Positions 17,091-26,052 of a stretch of 64,000 nt of DNA are shown here, one piece after another. Made by a program: the position numbers and the translations under genes. The stretch is from Micromonospora gifhornensis. GTDB taxonomy: Bacteria; Actinomycetota; Actinomycetes; Mycobacteriales; Micromonosporaceae. The notes beneath the pieces are model-generated. The model was not told the DNA's origin, did not search any database, and was given only the letters and a program-made list of their open reading frames with translations. The stretch lies in assembly GCF_016863515.1 (NCBI RefSeq), contig NZ_BOPA01000019.1, forward strand, positions 186,001 to 250,000, written 5' to 3'. The first letter of the stretch is position 1. Each line of letters begins with the position of its first letter.

Positions 17091-17540
17091 TCAGATCGTG
17101 TTGATCGTGCTGAGGTGGTTGTCCCACCAGGCTGGCCGGTGTTTGCGTAGGGTCCCGGCGACTCGGGTGAGCAGCAGCCAATTGCCGTTCAGTACGAGCG
17201 CGGCGTCCTCGGGGCGGCCGGCGAGTATGCGGGCCACGGCCGCGACCATGTTCGGTGTTGTGGCGCGCAGAGAGTCGTCCTTGGGCATGTGGAAGACGAT
17301 GTTGACGTAGGAGTCGGGTTCCCATTCCCACTGGGAACCGTCGTCGTCTTCGGCATCGAAGTAGCCGTTGCTGCCCGCATAGATGCTGAGGCTGTACCCG
17401 GACGTGTGCGTAAGGTCTGCGCCAAGCAGTCGGGGATCGCCCGGCTGGGTCGACTCCTCGACGCCCTCCGGGGCGACGAGTTCGGCCACCTGTTCCAACG
17501 GGATGTTGCCCGCCAGCGTCACTCGGTATTCGATAGCCAC
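17091..17540 (-). CDS. SitI3-like immunity protein, second copy
   Basis: A 149-residue paralog of the preceding immunity protein, on the other strand: 'VAIEYRVTLAGNIPLEQVA' with GTG start, 'GYSLSIYAGSNGYFDAE', 'WEWEPDSYVNIVFHM', 'NMVAAVARILAG', 'DAALVLNGNWLLLTR'. It appears intact although its upstream toxin is broken, the usual state of orphan immunity genes kept against siblings' toxins. The 3' ends of the two immunity genes face each other with 33 bp between them. Confidence 0.7.
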   Translation of the reverse strand: MAIEYRVTLAGNIPLEQVAELVAPEGVEESTQPGDPRLLGADLTHTSGYSLSIYAGSNGYFDAEDDDGSQWEWEPDSYVNIVFHMPKDDSLRATTPNMVAAVARILAGRPEDAALVLNGNWLLLTRVAGTLRKHRPAWWDNHLSTINTI

Positions 17541-17799
17541 GCGCTGCCTACCTTCTCAGTCTCGCCGACTTTGAGGTCGCCGCGCCAGTCCTGCAGGTTC
17601 AGCACCACACGTTGGGTCTGCTGGCTGGTCACCTTTCCCGACACCTCCGTCCAGACCCCACGCACGGCCTTGCCGGGAGTCGGGGAGTAGCAGTCGATGA
17701 CGTGCGGCCTCCACCAGGTACTCCGGTTCCTTCTCCGGCTTTCCGACATCGTCGGTGTTCTGCCACGCCTCAGCGTTCTCCCGTCTCGTCGGGTGCTAT
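17519..17799 (-). pseudogene. Broken CdiA-CT-like toxin remnant
   Basis: Read leftward, one frame gives 'NTDDVGKPEKEPEYLVEA', homologous to 'GNPDKDPDYLIEG' of the intact toxin. A one-base insertion then shifts the frame, and 'HVIDCYSP', 'GVWTEVSGKV' and 'QTQRVVLNLQDWRGDL' follow in the new frame. After 'DWRGDL' about 45-50 residues (the F-D-K-W-P-I ... block) are deleted and the sequence jumps to 'VGETEK', equivalent to the last residues of the intact toxin ('VRETER'). The gene is therefore inactivated by a frameshift and an internal deletion, while the immunity gene behind it survives. Confidence 0.7.
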
Positions 17800-18082
17800 G
17801 GACCCTTAGCCCGCTGCCTATTAGTGGTGAGGCTGCGTTGTTCGCGCGGCCGGAGTTTGTTGCGATCCTCACCAGGCAGAGTGGCCGGGCGCAGCACGCG
17901 TTGCCGACGGCTTACGCGCATACAACGACTCGTTACGACCCTCACCCGGCGCGGTGGCCGGGCGCAGCTACTCATGAGCAGTTATAGCGATCCGGCGATG
18001 CGACTTGTGGGCACAGCCAGTCCGCGTTGCCCACCTAATCTACATCTCCCAGTTCGGAACCTCCCTAGGCTAGGGCACCGTC
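17800..18082. other. Non-coding island stretch with a 32-bp direct repeat
   Basis: No gene recognised. Two imperfect direct repeats of about 32 bp, 17864-17895 and 17936-17968, share 'CCTCACC' and the exact core 'GTGGCCGGGCGCAGC'. The stretch separates the toxin remnant from the restriction operon and may hold the promoter of the former. The repeats could mark a past recombination event. Confidence 0.4.
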
Positions 18083-18105
18083 CCCGGTCCCATTTCGGGA
18101 CCGGG
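18083..18105 (-). terminator. Terminator hairpin of the restriction operon
   Basis: CCCGGTCCC-ATTTC-GGGACCGGG is a perfect 9-bp stem with a 5-base loop, starting 5 bases beyond the hsdR stop codon. No clear U-run follows on the minus strand, as is common in GC-rich actinomycetes. Confidence 0.7.
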
Positions 18106-18109
18106 CTGC

Positions 18110-21100
18110 TCACACGTCGGTCTGCTGATTGATCGCTGTCTCGTAGAAGGCGTCTGCAAGCGCCATGATCACGGCGTTGATGCCAGGGCCATCGCTGAAG
18201 AAGTAGTCGGCCATGGTGTTGTGGGCTTCCTGGTTGTCGACGACCGCGTCGGTGACCGCCGCTTGGAAGTCCTGCGATTCCATGAACTGCTTCTTCGAGT
18301 TGACCTTGGCCTGGTTGACCAGGTCCGGGTAAGCGAGCAGGCGCTCTACCAGTCCTTGGACGAACTCACGGACCTGAGAGGAGGAGAACGACTCGGCGCC
18401 GAAGAGGTCGTTCATCTTGTCGATGACGACCTGTAGCGCGACGTACTTCGGCTCCTTCCGGGTGCCGGTGCCGGCGGCGGCGATGCCCTTGAGTTGGCCG
18501 TCACCGGTCAGTGAGATGTCGACCGCGGTCGCCTTGGTGTGCTTGACGCCGACCAGGACCACGTCGGAGAGGTCGACCTCCGCAGACCAGGAGGAGTCTG
18601 CGATGACCTTCTCCAGGAGCCGTAGGAAGATCGACAGCATCTCCATGTAGGTGCCACCGTAGTTGACGATCTGGCTCATGAAGTCGTAGAGCCGGACGTA
18701 GGTGGAGATGTCCTTGCGGAACAGGTCCAGGGTGTTGAGGGTGACCTTGTCGTCGGCCTCGATCGCTGCCGCGTAGCGGCGGGCGAAGTCGTTCTTGGCC
18801 GGGCTGATCGCGGCCGAGAGCGCGTTGTTGCCTTTGTGGGTGACCCACAGTGCTGCGACCTCGCGTACCTGCTCTGGCGTGTAGATCCCGATCTGGTCGA
18901 GCTTGTTGGAGAGGTGAACGACGATGTACGGGTCGGTCTCGGTCTCCAGGGTGGCGTTGGTGAAGTAGGGCTCGAATGCGGTCCGGATGTCCTCAGGCTT
19001 GTTCACGAAGTCGATGACGAATGTTTTTTGCTTCTGCTCCCCGCCCGCAGTGCGGTGGGTGCGGTTGAGCCGAGACAGCGTCTGCACGGCGGTGACCCCA
19101 GAGAGCTTCTTGTCGACGTACATGGCCGAGAGCAACGGCTGGTCGAACCCTGTCTGGTACTTGTTGGCGACCAGCATGATCTTGTATGTCGTGCCCTTGA
19201 AGGCGGCGGCGAGGTCCGCGCCGGCGCCGGGGTTGAGCTTGGCTTCGGTGAACTCCTCGTCTTTGCTCGGCTGCGGCCCCCAGTCCGAAGCCCACTCCTC
19301 GTTCTCAGCCATGGTCACCGAGTTGGAGAAGGCGACCAGGGTGCGGTAGTTGTACGAGGGGTCCTTGGCGGCCCGCTTGGCGATGTAGGCGTCGATCGCC
19401 TTCTTGTACTTCACTGCGGCCTTGCGCGAGTCGGTCACGACCATTGCCTTTGCCCTGCCTTCTAGCAGGTCGGCGACGTTGATATGGAAGTGCTCGACGA
19501 TGATTTCTACTTTCTGGCTGATGTTGGTCGGGTGCAGCTTCACCCACCGCATCAGCCCCTTACGCGCGGCGGCCTCCTCCACCAGCTCGCCGTCGGCGCT
19601 CTCGGCCCGGCCGGCGATCTTCATCGCGGTGTCGTAGGACTGATAGCCCCTGAGCACGTCGAGGATGTAGCCCTCCTCGATCGCCTGCCGCATCGAGTAG
19701 AGGTGGAACTCGACCGGCTTCCCGTCGGGGCCCTTGCGGCCGAACAGCTCCAGGGTCTTGTTCTTCGGCGTGGCGGTGAACGCGAAGTAGGAGATGTTCT
19801 CCGACTCGGCCCGCTCGGTCATCTCCGCAGCCAGGACCGCCTCGACGTCGACCTCCCCGCCCTCCTCGATCTCCTTGATCTCCTCCGCGGTCAGCACAGC
19901 CCGCAGCTTGGAGGAGACCTTCCCGGACTGCGAGGAGTGCGCCTCATCGGCGATCACCGCGAACCGCCGTCCCTTCAGGGACGTGTCGGCCTGGATCTCG
20001 TGGAGGGCGAACGGGAAGGTTTGCACCGTCACCGCGATGATCAGCTCCCCGTTCTTCAACGCGGTCGCCAGCAGCCCGGATTTCGACTTCGCTCCCGCTT
20101 TGCGAACGTCCGCCGGGCTGATCGTGGTCACGATCTTCCCGGGCCCGTCGATCTGCCGGATCGCGTCTTGGAGTTGCCCGTCGAGGACGTTGCGGTCCAC
20201 GACCACGATCACCGAGTCGAAGACCTTCTCGTCGTTCACGTGCAGCCGCGCCAGCCGGTGCGCGGTCCAGGCGATGGTGTTCGTCTTCCCCGACCCTGCC
20301 GAGTGCTCGATCAGGTAGCGATGCCCCACCCCCTCCTCGCGCACTGCGGCCACGATGTTCGTCACGGCCTCCCACTGGTGGAACCGTGGGAACAGCATGC
20401 TCGTCCGCCGCACCGACGTCCCGGTGGCGACATCCCACTCTTCCTTGGTCTCCACGATCATTAGCCGGCCGATGATGGTGAGCCAGGCGTCCTTCTCCCA
20501 GACCCGCTCCCACAGGTACGCCGTCGCCGACCGACCGCCCTCGCCTGGCGGATTTCCCGCGCCGCTCTCGTGACCCATGTTGAACGGCAGGAAGTGCGTC
20601 TTCTCGCCCTCCAACTTGGTGGTCATCGCGGCAAGGTCGTTGGAGACCGCGAAGTGCACCAGCGCCCGATGCCCGAACGACAACAGCGGCTCCGGCCGCC
20701 CGTTGGTCAGCGGGTTCCGGTTCTTGCGGTACTGGTTGATCGCCTCGTCGAGAGACTGGGTGAAGTCGGTCTTCAGCTCGACGGTGGCCACCGGGATCCC
20801 GTTGACGAAGAAAACCAGGTCGATGCTGCGTCGGTCGGCGGTGGAGAAGTGCACTTGCCGCATCACCCGCACCCGCATCGCCGCGTACTGCTCGTTGGTG
20901 GTCGCGTTCAAGCTGGTGTCGGGCCGGAACTGTGCCATCTTCAACCGGCCACCACCGATGTACTGCACCCCGTTGCGCAGGATGTTCAGCGTCCCGCCAC
21001 CATGCTCGAGAGGCTTGTCGAGCGCCGTGGTCAGCACGTCGAGGAACTTCGCCTGCGACCCCGCCGCCTTCAACGCCTTCTCGTACGCCGCCTGCTGGGT

Positions 21101-21244
21101 CTCCTTTAGCCAAGCGAACAGGTCCTCGGGGAAGAGCGCTCGCTCCCGGTCGTAGCCAGTGTCGTTCGCCGAGTAGAGCCACCCGTGGGACTCCAGGTAC
21201 GCGCAGATCTCGGACTCGAAGACGGCCTCGTTATGATCGGCCAT
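18110..21244 (-). CDS. hsdR: Type I restriction endonuclease subunit R
   Basis: A 1044-residue restriction/translocation subunit. The N-terminal nuclease domain shows 'SIDLVFFVNGIPVATVELK', the D...E-x-K catalytic pattern (about residues 140-160). The helicase motor follows, with Walker A 'EHSAGSGKTNTI' (about 315) and the DEAH box 'VIADEAHSSQ' (about 433), then 'FAFTATPKNKTLELFG' and 'DQPLLSAMYVDKKLSGV...TLSRLNRT' (helicase motifs III and V-VI). The long helical C-terminus docks the subunit onto the methylase. ATG overlaps the hsdS stop as TGATG; a GTG one codon earlier is an alternative. Last gene of the M-S-R operon, followed by a terminator. Looks intact. Confidence 0.95.
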   Translation of the reverse strand: MADHNEAVFESEICAYLESHGWLYSANDTGYDRERALFPEDLFAWLKETQQAAYEKALKAAGSQAKFLDVLTTALDKPLEHGGGTLNILRNGVQYIGGGRLKMAQFRPDTSLNATTNEQYAAMRVRVMRQVHFSTADRRSIDLVFFVNGIPVATVELKTDFTQSLDEAINQYRKNRNPLTNGRPEPLLSFGHRALVHFAVSNDLAAMTTKLEGEKTHFLPFNMGHESGAGNPPGEGGRSATAYLWERVWEKDAWLTIIGRLMIVETKEEWDVATGTSVRRTSMLFPRFHQWEAVTNIVAAVREEGVGHRYLIEHSAGSGKTNTIAWTAHRLARLHVNDEKVFDSVIVVVDRNVLDGQLQDAIRQIDGPGKIVTTISPADVRKAGAKSKSGLLATALKNGELIIAVTVQTFPFALHEIQADTSLKGRRFAVIADEAHSSQSGKVSSKLRAVLTAEEIKEIEEGGEVDVEAVLAAEMTERAESENISYFAFTATPKNKTLELFGRKGPDGKPVEFHLYSMRQAIEEGYILDVLRGYQSYDTAMKIAGRAESADGELVEEAAARKGLMRWVKLHPTNISQKVEIIVEHFHINVADLLEGRAKAMVVTDSRKAAVKYKKAIDAYIAKRAAKDPSYNYRTLVAFSNSVTMAENEEWASDWGPQPSKDEEFTEAKLNPGAGADLAAAFKGTTYKIMLVANKYQTGFDQPLLSAMYVDKKLSGVTAVQTLSRLNRTHRTAGGEQKQKTFVIDFVNKPEDIRTAFEPYFTNATLETETDPYIVVHLSNKLDQIGIYTPEQVREVAALWVTHKGNNALSAAISPAKNDFARRYAAAIEADDKVTLNTLDLFRKDISTYVRLYDFMSQIVNYGGTYMEMLSIFLRLLEKVIADSSWSAEVDLSDVVLVGVKHTKATAVDISLTGDGQLKGIAAAGTGTRKEPKYVALQVVIDKMNDLFGAESFSSSQVREFVQGLVERLLAYPDLVNQAKVNSKKQFMESQDFQAAVTDAVVDNQEAHNTMADYFFSDGPGINAVIMALADAFYETAINQQTDV

Positions 21245-22467
21245 CACGCCATCTCCCGTACGTCGATCTGCCCCGTCACCGCCGCCGTGATCAGCGCAGC
21301 ACGACGCTCACGGGCGAGTTCGATGAACCGCTCAGCTTCGGCTATGAGCGTGTCAATCTTCGCAGTCTGATCATCAAGGTAAGCCGTGATCCGCTGCTGT
21401 TCATCGATCGGCGGCACCGCGATCTTGAAGTCAGCGAGCAGCGGACGCCGTAGAGACTCCATGGTGACCGTGTTGCTACCCGCGAGTGCGACGGGACGGA
21501 GGAACGTCGACAGGAAGTAGTAGAAGTACCAGCCCGTGACGTCCGTGAAGTCTGTGAAAACGTAGACCCGCTGGTGCGCTTCGAACTTCCCATTGAAGTA
21601 GTGAAAGACTTTGCCGGTGCCGCCCTGACCGTCGCCAGGCGTCATGACCGCTTCTCCCTCAAACGAGTAGCGGTCGATCCGCAGAACCTCACGGCCACGT
21701 ACGTAGAACGGGTATTCGCCGTCATCGGTGGCGTTCCCGGAGTCTTCGGACCCTGTTGTGATTGTGCACAGATACCGGGTAGGAACCATTCGCCAGTGCT
21801 TTGGCACGGCACCGAGCAGCTCCACCCCAGACGGCGTGGTCTCTACATCATCGAGACCGCACAGCAGGGCCGAGCGGATCGTTGCCTCACGCCGCTCGCG
21901 GAGCATCTCGATCAGGCGCTGCTGCTCCTCGATGAGCGTGTCGATGCGGGCGGTCTCGCGGTCGAGGTAGTCGGCGATGGCGCACTGCTCATCGAGAGAC
22001 GGGAGTGCGAGTTGAATCCGCTTCATCGCTGAGTAGCGCGTCGACCAGAGGTCGGCGACGATGCCGCTTCCCCAGCGGTAGAACTCCTCCTGGAACGCAG
22101 CGCTGCGGAGCAGATGATGGGCGAACCGCCCATCGATCGAGGGGCGCGGCTTCAGAACGGTATAGACGACCGAAACACTGCCATCGCGGTCCGACAAACC
22201 GGATGACCCCTTGCGATCGGACCGCGAGTTGATCGCGAAGTCTCCGGCGAGTACGAGCTTGCGGTTGTCGTTGTTAATCGTCTTGGCGACGTTGTCCAGT
22301 TGGGGAACGACACCGTCCTTCGTCACGGAGAGGGCCGGGAAGTCAGCGTCACTAACCGTTTCGCTTCGTTCCTCGAAATGGGAGCCGAGTGGCGAGCGCT
22401 GCCAATGCGCCGGCACACGCCCGAGCCAAGCAAGTCCAGAGTCGGCCGTCTCGACGTACGACTTCAT
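21244..22467 (-). CDS. hsdS: Type I restriction-modification specificity subunit S
   Basis: A 407-residue subunit with the usual two target-recognition domains, each followed by a conserved spacer helix. The first half ends 'LPSLDEQCAIADYLDRETA', the second 'VPPIDEQQRITAYLDDQTA', and both run into 'RIDTLIEEQQRLIEMLRERR'-type coiled coils. The near-repeat of these helices sets the spacing of the two half sites in the recognised DNA. It is coupled at both ends: ATGA overlap with hsdM and TGATG with hsdR. The recognition sequence is expected to be bipartite but cannot be predicted. Confidence 0.93.
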   Translation of the reverse strand: MKSYVETADSGLAWLGRVPAHWQRSPLGSHFEERSETVSDADFPALSVTKDGVVPQLDNVAKTINNDNRKLVLAGDFAINSRSDRKGSSGLSDRDGSVSVVYTVLKPRPSIDGRFAHHLLRSAAFQEEFYRWGSGIVADLWSTRYSAMKRIQLALPSLDEQCAIADYLDRETARIDTLIEEQQRLIEMLRERREATIRSALLCGLDDVETTPSGVELLGAVPKHWRMVPTRYLCTITTGSEDSGNATDDGEYPFYVRGREVLRIDRYSFEGEAVMTPGDGQGGTGKVFHYFNGKFEAHQRVYVFTDFTDVTGWYFYYFLSTFLRPVALAGSNTVTMESLRRPLLADFKIAVPPIDEQQRITAYLDDQTAKIDTLIAEAERFIELARERRAALITAAVTGQIDVREMA

Positions 22468-24209
22468 CCTTCAACCTCCCGCAGCAGGTCGAGAATCTTG
22501 GCGACCTGCTTCTCCAAGTCGGCGTCGATCTCGGCGAGCGGGCGGGGTGGGACGTACTTGTAGAAGTGGCGGGTGAAGGGAACCTCGTAGCCGGTTTTGG
22601 CCTTTGTCCAGTCGATCCAGGCGTCGGGGACGTGCGGCTTCACCTCGGCGTCGAAGTATGCCTGGATGACCTCGAACTTGCCGGCCGCGCCGGCGGTCGA
22701 GCCGCCGTAGGTGAAAGGGACGTTCTCGGTGTCGCGCTTCTTCGTGTCCGGCTTGGGCTTGCCCTTGCGGTCGAGCACCGGCTGGCCGGATTCGTCGAGG
22801 AGGGGACGCTCGACGGTGATGGTCCAGTAGCCGAACTCGTCGTTGCGCAGAACTTTGGAGTAGTCGGGGTCGGCGTCGGTGAAGTCGGCATACAACTTCA
22901 CGACCTTGGCGCGGTCGGCGTCGCTGATCTCACGGCCCTTGGCGCCGAGGTTCTTGCGCATTTTGGTCCAGAACGAGGTGCCGTCGATGAGCTGGACCAG
23001 GCCCTTGCGGTCGGGATGCTTGCTGTTGTCGAGGATCCAGATGTAGGTGGCGATGCCGGTGTTGAAGAACATGTTGGTCGGCAGGGCGACGATGGCATCG
23101 ACCAGGTCGTTCTCCAGCAGCCATTTGCGGATGTTGGAGGGGCCGGACTCGGCGCCGCCGTTGAAGAGCGGCGAGCCGTTCATCACGATGCCGGTCCGGC
23201 CGCCGCCGTCCTCCGGCGCCCGCATCTTGTGAACCAGGTGGAGCAGGAAGAGCATCTGCCCGTCCGAGGTCGCCGGGAGACCGGGGGCGAACCGGCCGTA
23301 GGGGCCCGCTTCGTCGCGCTCTTTCGTCACCGCCTTGGCGTACTGCTTCCAGTCCACGCCGTAGGGCGGGTTGGACATGCAGAAGTCGAACTGGCGGCCC
23401 TTGAACGCATCGTCGGTCAGCGTGTTGCCGAAGGCGATGTTGGTCGCGTCGTGGCCCTTGGCCAGCAGGTCGGACTTGCAGATCGCGTACGACTGCGGGT
23501 TGTACTCCTGGCCGTACAGGCTCAGCTTCGCATCGGGGTTCTGCGCAAGTAGGTGCTCCTCGGCCAGGGCGAGCATGCCGCCGGTGCCCGCGGTGGGGTC
23601 GTACAGCGAGCGGACGATGCCAGGCTCGGTCAGCTCGGCGTCCTTCTCGGCGAAGAGGAGGTCGACCAGCAGCCGGATCGCGTCTCGCGGGGTGTAGTGG
23701 TCGCCGGAGGTCTCGTTCGCGGCCTCGTTGAATTTGCGGATGATGTACTCGAACGCATCGCCCATGTCGGCGTTGGAGACGACGTCCGGATGCAGGTCGA
23801 TGGCCTTGAACGACGTGATTACCTCGCGCAGTAGCTCCGCCTTTTCCAGAGCAAGGATTTCCTTTTGGAAGTCGAAGTACTGGAACACGTCGACATCGGG
23901 TGAGAAGCGGTCGATGTAGTCGGCCAGGTTGTCCGCCAGCCCGTCGGCGTCGGCCAGCAGGTTGGCGAAGGAGTAGTTCGAGGTGTTGTAGAACGGCCTA
24001 CCGGTCGCCTTCTTGACTTCGATCTTGAGCCGGTTGGGGTTGTCGTACTTCGCCGCCAGCGCGCGCACCAGATCCCGGTCGGGCTCAAGGATGCAGTCGA
24101 GGCGTCGCAGGATTGTGAGCGGGAGGATCACGTTGCCGTATTGGTTGGGGCGGTAGGGGCCCCGAAGTTGGTCGGCGATCGACCAGATGAAACTACCGAG
24201 GGTGCTCAC
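22464..24209 (-). CDS. hsdM: Type I restriction-modification DNA methyltransferase subunit M
   Basis: A 581-residue N6-adenine methyltransferase. The N-terminal 'FIWSIADQLRGPYRPNQYG' is the typical HsdM helical domain opening. The SAM-binding motif I is 'DPTAGTGGMLALA' (about residue 200) and the catalytic motif IV 'NPPYG' (about 280). The C-terminus ends with a Glu/Lys/Leu helix that packs on HsdS. I chose the GTG preceded by AAGGAG (AAGGAGCTTT-GTG-AGC); an in-frame GTG seven codons upstream lacks such a site. First gene of the hsdM-S-R operon. Confidence 0.94.
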   Translation of the reverse strand: MSTLGSFIWSIADQLRGPYRPNQYGNVILPLTILRRLDCILEPDRDLVRALAAKYDNPNRLKIEVKKATGRPFYNTSNYSFANLLADADGLADNLADYIDRFSPDVDVFQYFDFQKEILALEKAELLREVITSFKAIDLHPDVVSNADMGDAFEYIIRKFNEAANETSGDHYTPRDAIRLLVDLLFAEKDAELTEPGIVRSLYDPTAGTGGMLALAEEHLLAQNPDAKLSLYGQEYNPQSYAICKSDLLAKGHDATNIAFGNTLTDDAFKGRQFDFCMSNPPYGVDWKQYAKAVTKERDEAGPYGRFAPGLPATSDGQMLFLLHLVHKMRAPEDGGGRTGIVMNGSPLFNGGAESGPSNIRKWLLENDLVDAIVALPTNMFFNTGIATYIWILDNSKHPDRKGLVQLIDGTSFWTKMRKNLGAKGREISDADRAKVVKLYADFTDADPDYSKVLRNDEFGYWTITVERPLLDESGQPVLDRKGKPKPDTKKRDTENVPFTYGGSTAGAAGKFEVIQAYFDAEVKPHVPDAWIDWTKAKTGYEVPFTRHFYKYVPPRPLAEIDADLEKQVAKILDLLREVEG

Positions 24210-24500
24210 AAAGCTCCTTACGAGGCTCACTCGACGACAGGTGTTGGACGCCCAGCATGAGCCCGCGCATGCCGTCCGAACAAGCGGTGCACGGTCTCCA
24301 GCAGCCGGTGCGCCACAAGAACATCATCATTCATCACACACCAAGCGAGCCACGAGGCCCGTTTGCACCACGCCGGTCACGTTGAGTAAGTCGCCATAAC
24401 CGGTCGAACATGCTCATATGTCGCAGATCGGTCACTGCGACCGGTGTCCGCCAGCGCTGAACCGACGAGGCTCCGTGCTGAAACGAATCGGAGATGAAGA
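24210..24500. other. Upstream region of the restriction operon
   Basis: No gene is seen. The stretch must contain the leftward promoter of hsdM. Between about 24400 and 24460 there are short nested inverted repeats, including CGGTC-ACTGC-GACCG and an AT-rich 'CATGCTCATATG' segment, a reasonable place for regulation. I cannot define promoter boxes with confidence. Confidence 0.35.
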
Positions 24501-24537
24501 GCTGGTGGTGGCCGCTGACCCAGCGGCCACCACCAGC
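24501..24537. terminator. Terminator hairpin behind the DUF397 gene
   Basis: GCTGGTGGTGGCCGCTG-ACC-CAGCGGCCACCACCAGC is a perfect 17-bp stem with a 3-base loop, 20 bases downstream (leftward) of the DUF397 stop. Very strong; it separates the XRE/DUF397 pair from the restriction operon. Confidence 0.85.
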
Positions 24538-24557
24538 GCACGGGTGGGGTTGCGGGT

Positions 24558-24755
24558 CTAGAGGGTGGGGGTGCGCAGGCTGGTGGTGAAGGTGGTCCAG
24601 GAGGTGGGGGAGAAGGTCAGTACGGGGCCGTTGGGGTCCTTGCTGTCGCGGACGCCCACGCCGCCACCGGGCAGCGCGTCGGCGACTTCGACGCAGTCGC
24701 CCTGGTTGCCGCTGCGGCTGCTCTTGCGCCACCGGACAGTCGTCGTGTCAGCCAC
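24558..24755 (-). CDS. DUF397 domain-containing protein
   Basis: A 65-residue protein with the full DUF397 pattern: 'VRWRKSSRSGNQGDCVEVA' then 'GVGVRDSKDPNGPVLTFSP' and 'WTTFTTSL'. These small actinobacterial proteins nearly always follow an XRE regulator with a DUF5753-type C-terminus and are thought to act as its antagonist or partner, as with the BldB/WhiJ-type pairs of Streptomyces. Its start overlaps the regulator's stop by 8 bases. Confidence 0.93.
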   Translation of the reverse strand: MADTTTVRWRKSSRSGNQGDCVEVADALPGGGVGVRDSKDPNGPVLTFSPTSWTTFTTSLRTPTL

Positions 24756-25647
24756 GGGTAAATGCCTCCATTGTTGCGGTTATCAACGTCCTCGACGACT
24801 CCTCGTCGAGTGCTCGTGAGGTCACGTCGTCCCACGCGAGTTTGTACGCCGCGACCTCGGTTGCCTTGTCGAGGTAGAGCGCACCGGTGAGGCTGTCGAC
24901 GTAGACCAGCGGGGGTTCGAGCGGCTCCGAGGTGCCCGGCATGGGCGGGAACTCCAGGATGGTGAACGCGGACGTCATCCCGCCGTGCACGCCGGCCTCG
25001 AACGGAAGGATCCGCAGCCGCACGCTGGGCGAACGGGTGACATCGAGCAGGTGCTGGAGTTGGGCGGCCATGACCTGCGGGCCACCGACGGCTCGTCGGA
25101 TGACCGCTTCACTCAGCACGACCGAAAGGTGCGGCGGTCGAGGACTCGCCAGCAGGCGTTGACGCTCCATCCGGAAGTCCACTTGCCGCTCCACCTCCTC
25201 GGCATCAATCAGGCCGTGCGGTACGCCCGTGACCTCCCTGGCGTATTCGCGGGTCTGGAGGAGTCCGGGCACGGCCTCCGGCTCGTACTTCTGGATGCAC
25301 TCGGCACTGCTTTCCAGCCTGACGAACAGACCGAACCAGCTCGGCAGGCGGGTGTTGGTGTAGTCGTGCCACCAGGCGCTCGCGCCCTTGGTGCGGGTTT
25401 CGCCACCGAGGGCGAGTAGTTCGGCGCGGTCTTCGGCGCTGGCCTCGTACAGCTCGCACATCGCCTTGATCTCGATGTCGCGGAACTTGATGCGGGGGTC
25501 GCCGGCTTCGATCCGGTGGATGGTTGCGGGGCTGCGCTGGAGAAGGATGGCGGCCCTCTCCTGACTCATCCCTGTCTCTTTGCGGAGGGCTGCCATCTTG
25601 CGGCCGATCCTCCGCCTCAACAGGGCCGATCCGTCCGTGTCGGACAC
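24748..25647 (-). CDS. XRE family regulator with DUF5753-like domain
   Basis: A 299-residue regulator. Residues about 10-70 are a Cro/C1 helix-turn-helix ('ALRKETGMSQERAAILLQRS...TIHRIEAGD'). The rest is the DUF5753-type sensor typical of actinomycetes, with 'IQKYEPEAVPGLLQTREYAR', 'RQRLL', 'VLSEAVIRRAVGG', 'LPFEAGVHGGMTSAFTILEF' and 'YVDSLTGALYLDKATEV'. The GTG start (V-S-D-T-D-G) has AGGAGG 6 bases upstream; longer versions lack one. It forms the usual pair with the DUF397 protein downstream and probably controls development or secondary metabolism genes; targets unknown. Confidence 0.92.
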   Translation of the reverse strand: MSDTDGSALLRRRIGRKMAALRKETGMSQERAAILLQRSPATIHRIEAGDPRIKFRDIEIKAMCELYEASAEDRAELLALGGETRTKGASAWWHDYTNTRLPSWFGLFVRLESSAECIQKYEPEAVPGLLQTREYAREVTGVPHGLIDAEEVERQVDFRMERQRLLASPRPPHLSVVLSEAVIRRAVGGPQVMAAQLQHLLDVTRSPSVRLRILPFEAGVHGGMTSAFTILEFPPMPGTSEPLEPPLVYVDSLTGALYLDKATEVAAYKLAWDDVTSRALDEESSRTLITATMEAFTRG

Positions 25648-26052
25648 GGAGCCTCCTATCACCACTTTGCCAAACAGCAGCATACAAACGATGGGCCACT
25701 TGATCACGTTCTACGCATTGCTGCCCTGACCAGGGCTAACGTCCTGTGACTGCGCTAATGTGCAACCCCTTTCATGATTTCAATCGACGTGCTGCATTGC
25801 ATTCTGCCCTATTGCAGCCAGACGATGACTCTCAGCAGGTTGTCGGGCATTCCCGGCGACAGCGAATCCTCGCTTGTAGACGGCCAACTGCTGTCCGTTG
25901 AGGACTAATCCGCCCCGCCGTGTCGCCCACAGGTGCCACGAGCCGGGTGCGGAGCCCGCGATCGTGCCCCGCTCGGGCGGTATCGCACCCCCAGTCGGGG
26001 TGCGCGGTCGGTGTCAGGGAAGGCCCGGCCGCGCATCTCTCGCAGAAGGGTG
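25648..26052. other. Intergenic region, upstream of the XRE gene
   Basis: About 400 bp without a supported gene. The left part holds the leftward promoter of the XRE regulator. The part at 25740-25830 is comparatively AT-rich ('TTTCATGATTTCAATCG'), and 25960-26000 holds a GC-rich block with short inverted repeats around 'GCGGTATCGCACCCCC'. No recognisable RNA gene. Confidence 0.4.

Noticed and set aside
18110..24230. Integrase or transposase flanking the restriction operon
   Set aside because: No tyrosine or serine recombinase or IS transposase motif appears in any frame of the 13.6-26 kb region.
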